From positions 26,513,001-26,577,000 of the forward strand of contig JAVUNC010000004.1 of assembly GCA_032173965.1 (NCBI GenBank): a stretch of 64,000 nt of DNA. The letters run 5' to 3'. Shown here piece by piece: positions 63,576-64,000 of this stretch (positions within the stretch are counted from its first letter, which is position 1; each line of letters starts with the position of its first letter). The notes under the pieces were generated by a model that searched no databases, was not told the DNA's origin, and worked only from the letters and a program-made list of their open reading frames with translations. This DNA is from Sitta carolinensis (Eukaryota > Chordata > Aves > Passeriformes > Sittidae). Position numbers and translations under genes: made by a program.

Positions 63576-64000
63576 TCTATTACAGAATGAATTGATAGGT
63601 GTCCTGGTTTAGATTAAGACAATAAGTGAACATAAATTGCAAAAATAAAAAGATAGTTCACCTGCTTTTATCAGCTATTAGAATAAGGATATGACACTAA
63701 AATTAGGTAAAAAAAATTATCTTTGTTATACACACACATGCTATTTTTAAATTTAACTGAGATGTAGATACTCACTTGAGGGAAGTATTTATACCACCTG
63801 GAGTCTTCAAGTTGAATCCAAAGTGTGTGTAAGAAAGCATAGATAAAGTACTTGGGTCATGGTACCAGGTAATAACAGACATGCATAGATATTGACCCCA
63901 AACTGAAAAATTATTTGGGAGGTATATTGTTGGGAAAAGAGATAAAAATATTAAGTTTCAGCTACTCTAATAGTGTCTAAGTGTGTCTTTTGCATGTTTG

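Larger units (their letters stand above)
58218..64000 (-). other. EYS: EYS intron upstream of the first exon in the window (partial)
   Basis: At least 5,783 bases with no EGF-type exon seen. AT-rich to 61.2 kb, then three CR1 pieces (61225-61620, 61700-61805, 62780-63575). A 127-codon minus-strand open frame at 62934-63317 lies antisense inside the last CR1 and is a shadow. Confidence 0.75.

Noticed and set aside
63600..63620. TGTCCTGGTTTAG, resembling the start of the LTR at 5205
   Set aside because: The similarity stops after about a dozen bases; no second end or duplication is visible. It could be chance or a tiny remnant.
1..64000. CRISPR arrays, prokaryotic defence systems, tRNA or rRNA genes
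   Set aside because: No regularly spaced direct repeats, no tRNA arm motifs in context and no rRNA-like sequence. The window is ordinary intron-rich bird DNA.

Overview
This is vertebrate nuclear DNA, almost certainly from a bird and probably a neoavian one. It is AT-rich, has no long open reading frames, and carries many diverged CR1 LINE fragments plus avian-type endogenous retrovirus LTRs. I see no bacterial, plasmid or CRISPR-like content.

The only gene I can support is an internal part of EYS (eyes shut homolog), read on the minus strand. Seven exons run from high to low coordinates: 58217-57958, 48383-48287, 47114-47007, 46432-46287, 27335-27164, 26652-26574 and 14877-14678. Their splice phases fit at all six internal junctions. 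Joined, they give 1,062 coding bases (353 complete codons) encoding eight complete EGF-like domains and two partial ones at the ends. Residue patterns, and exon lengths of 260, 97, 108, 146, 172, 79 and 200 bases, agree with what I remember of human EYS exons 16-22 (c.2382 to c.3443). Neither gene end is in the window. EYS is a large secreted, EGF- and laminin-G-rich photoreceptor matrix protein; human loss-of-function causes retinitis pigmentosa.

Everything else is intron. Layout along the plus strand: 1-14677, intron after the last exon, with CR1 pieces (one nested) and a full-length solo LTR (5205-6611). 14878-26573, intron with an old CR1, an ERV fragment and a GC-rich LTR-like unit (24595-25557). 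26653-27163, short intron. 27336-46286, the largest complete intron (19 kb), with a 402-base solo LTR (27853-28254), a 1.9 kb solo LTR (42431-44329), a nested CR1 pair (37445-38505) and other CR1 and ERV fragments. 46433-47006 and 47115-48286, short introns. 48384-57957, a mostly unique AT-rich intron. 58218-64000, intron before the first exon here, with CR1 pieces.

The best-supported insertions are three solo LTRs, each beginning TG, ending CA and flanked by perfect target-site duplications (5, 5 and 6 bases), plus a fourth probable one with a 7-base repeat. All four lie on the plus strand, antisense to EYS. I found no previously undescribed biological system. Family names are recalled by eye, and no database search was possible.
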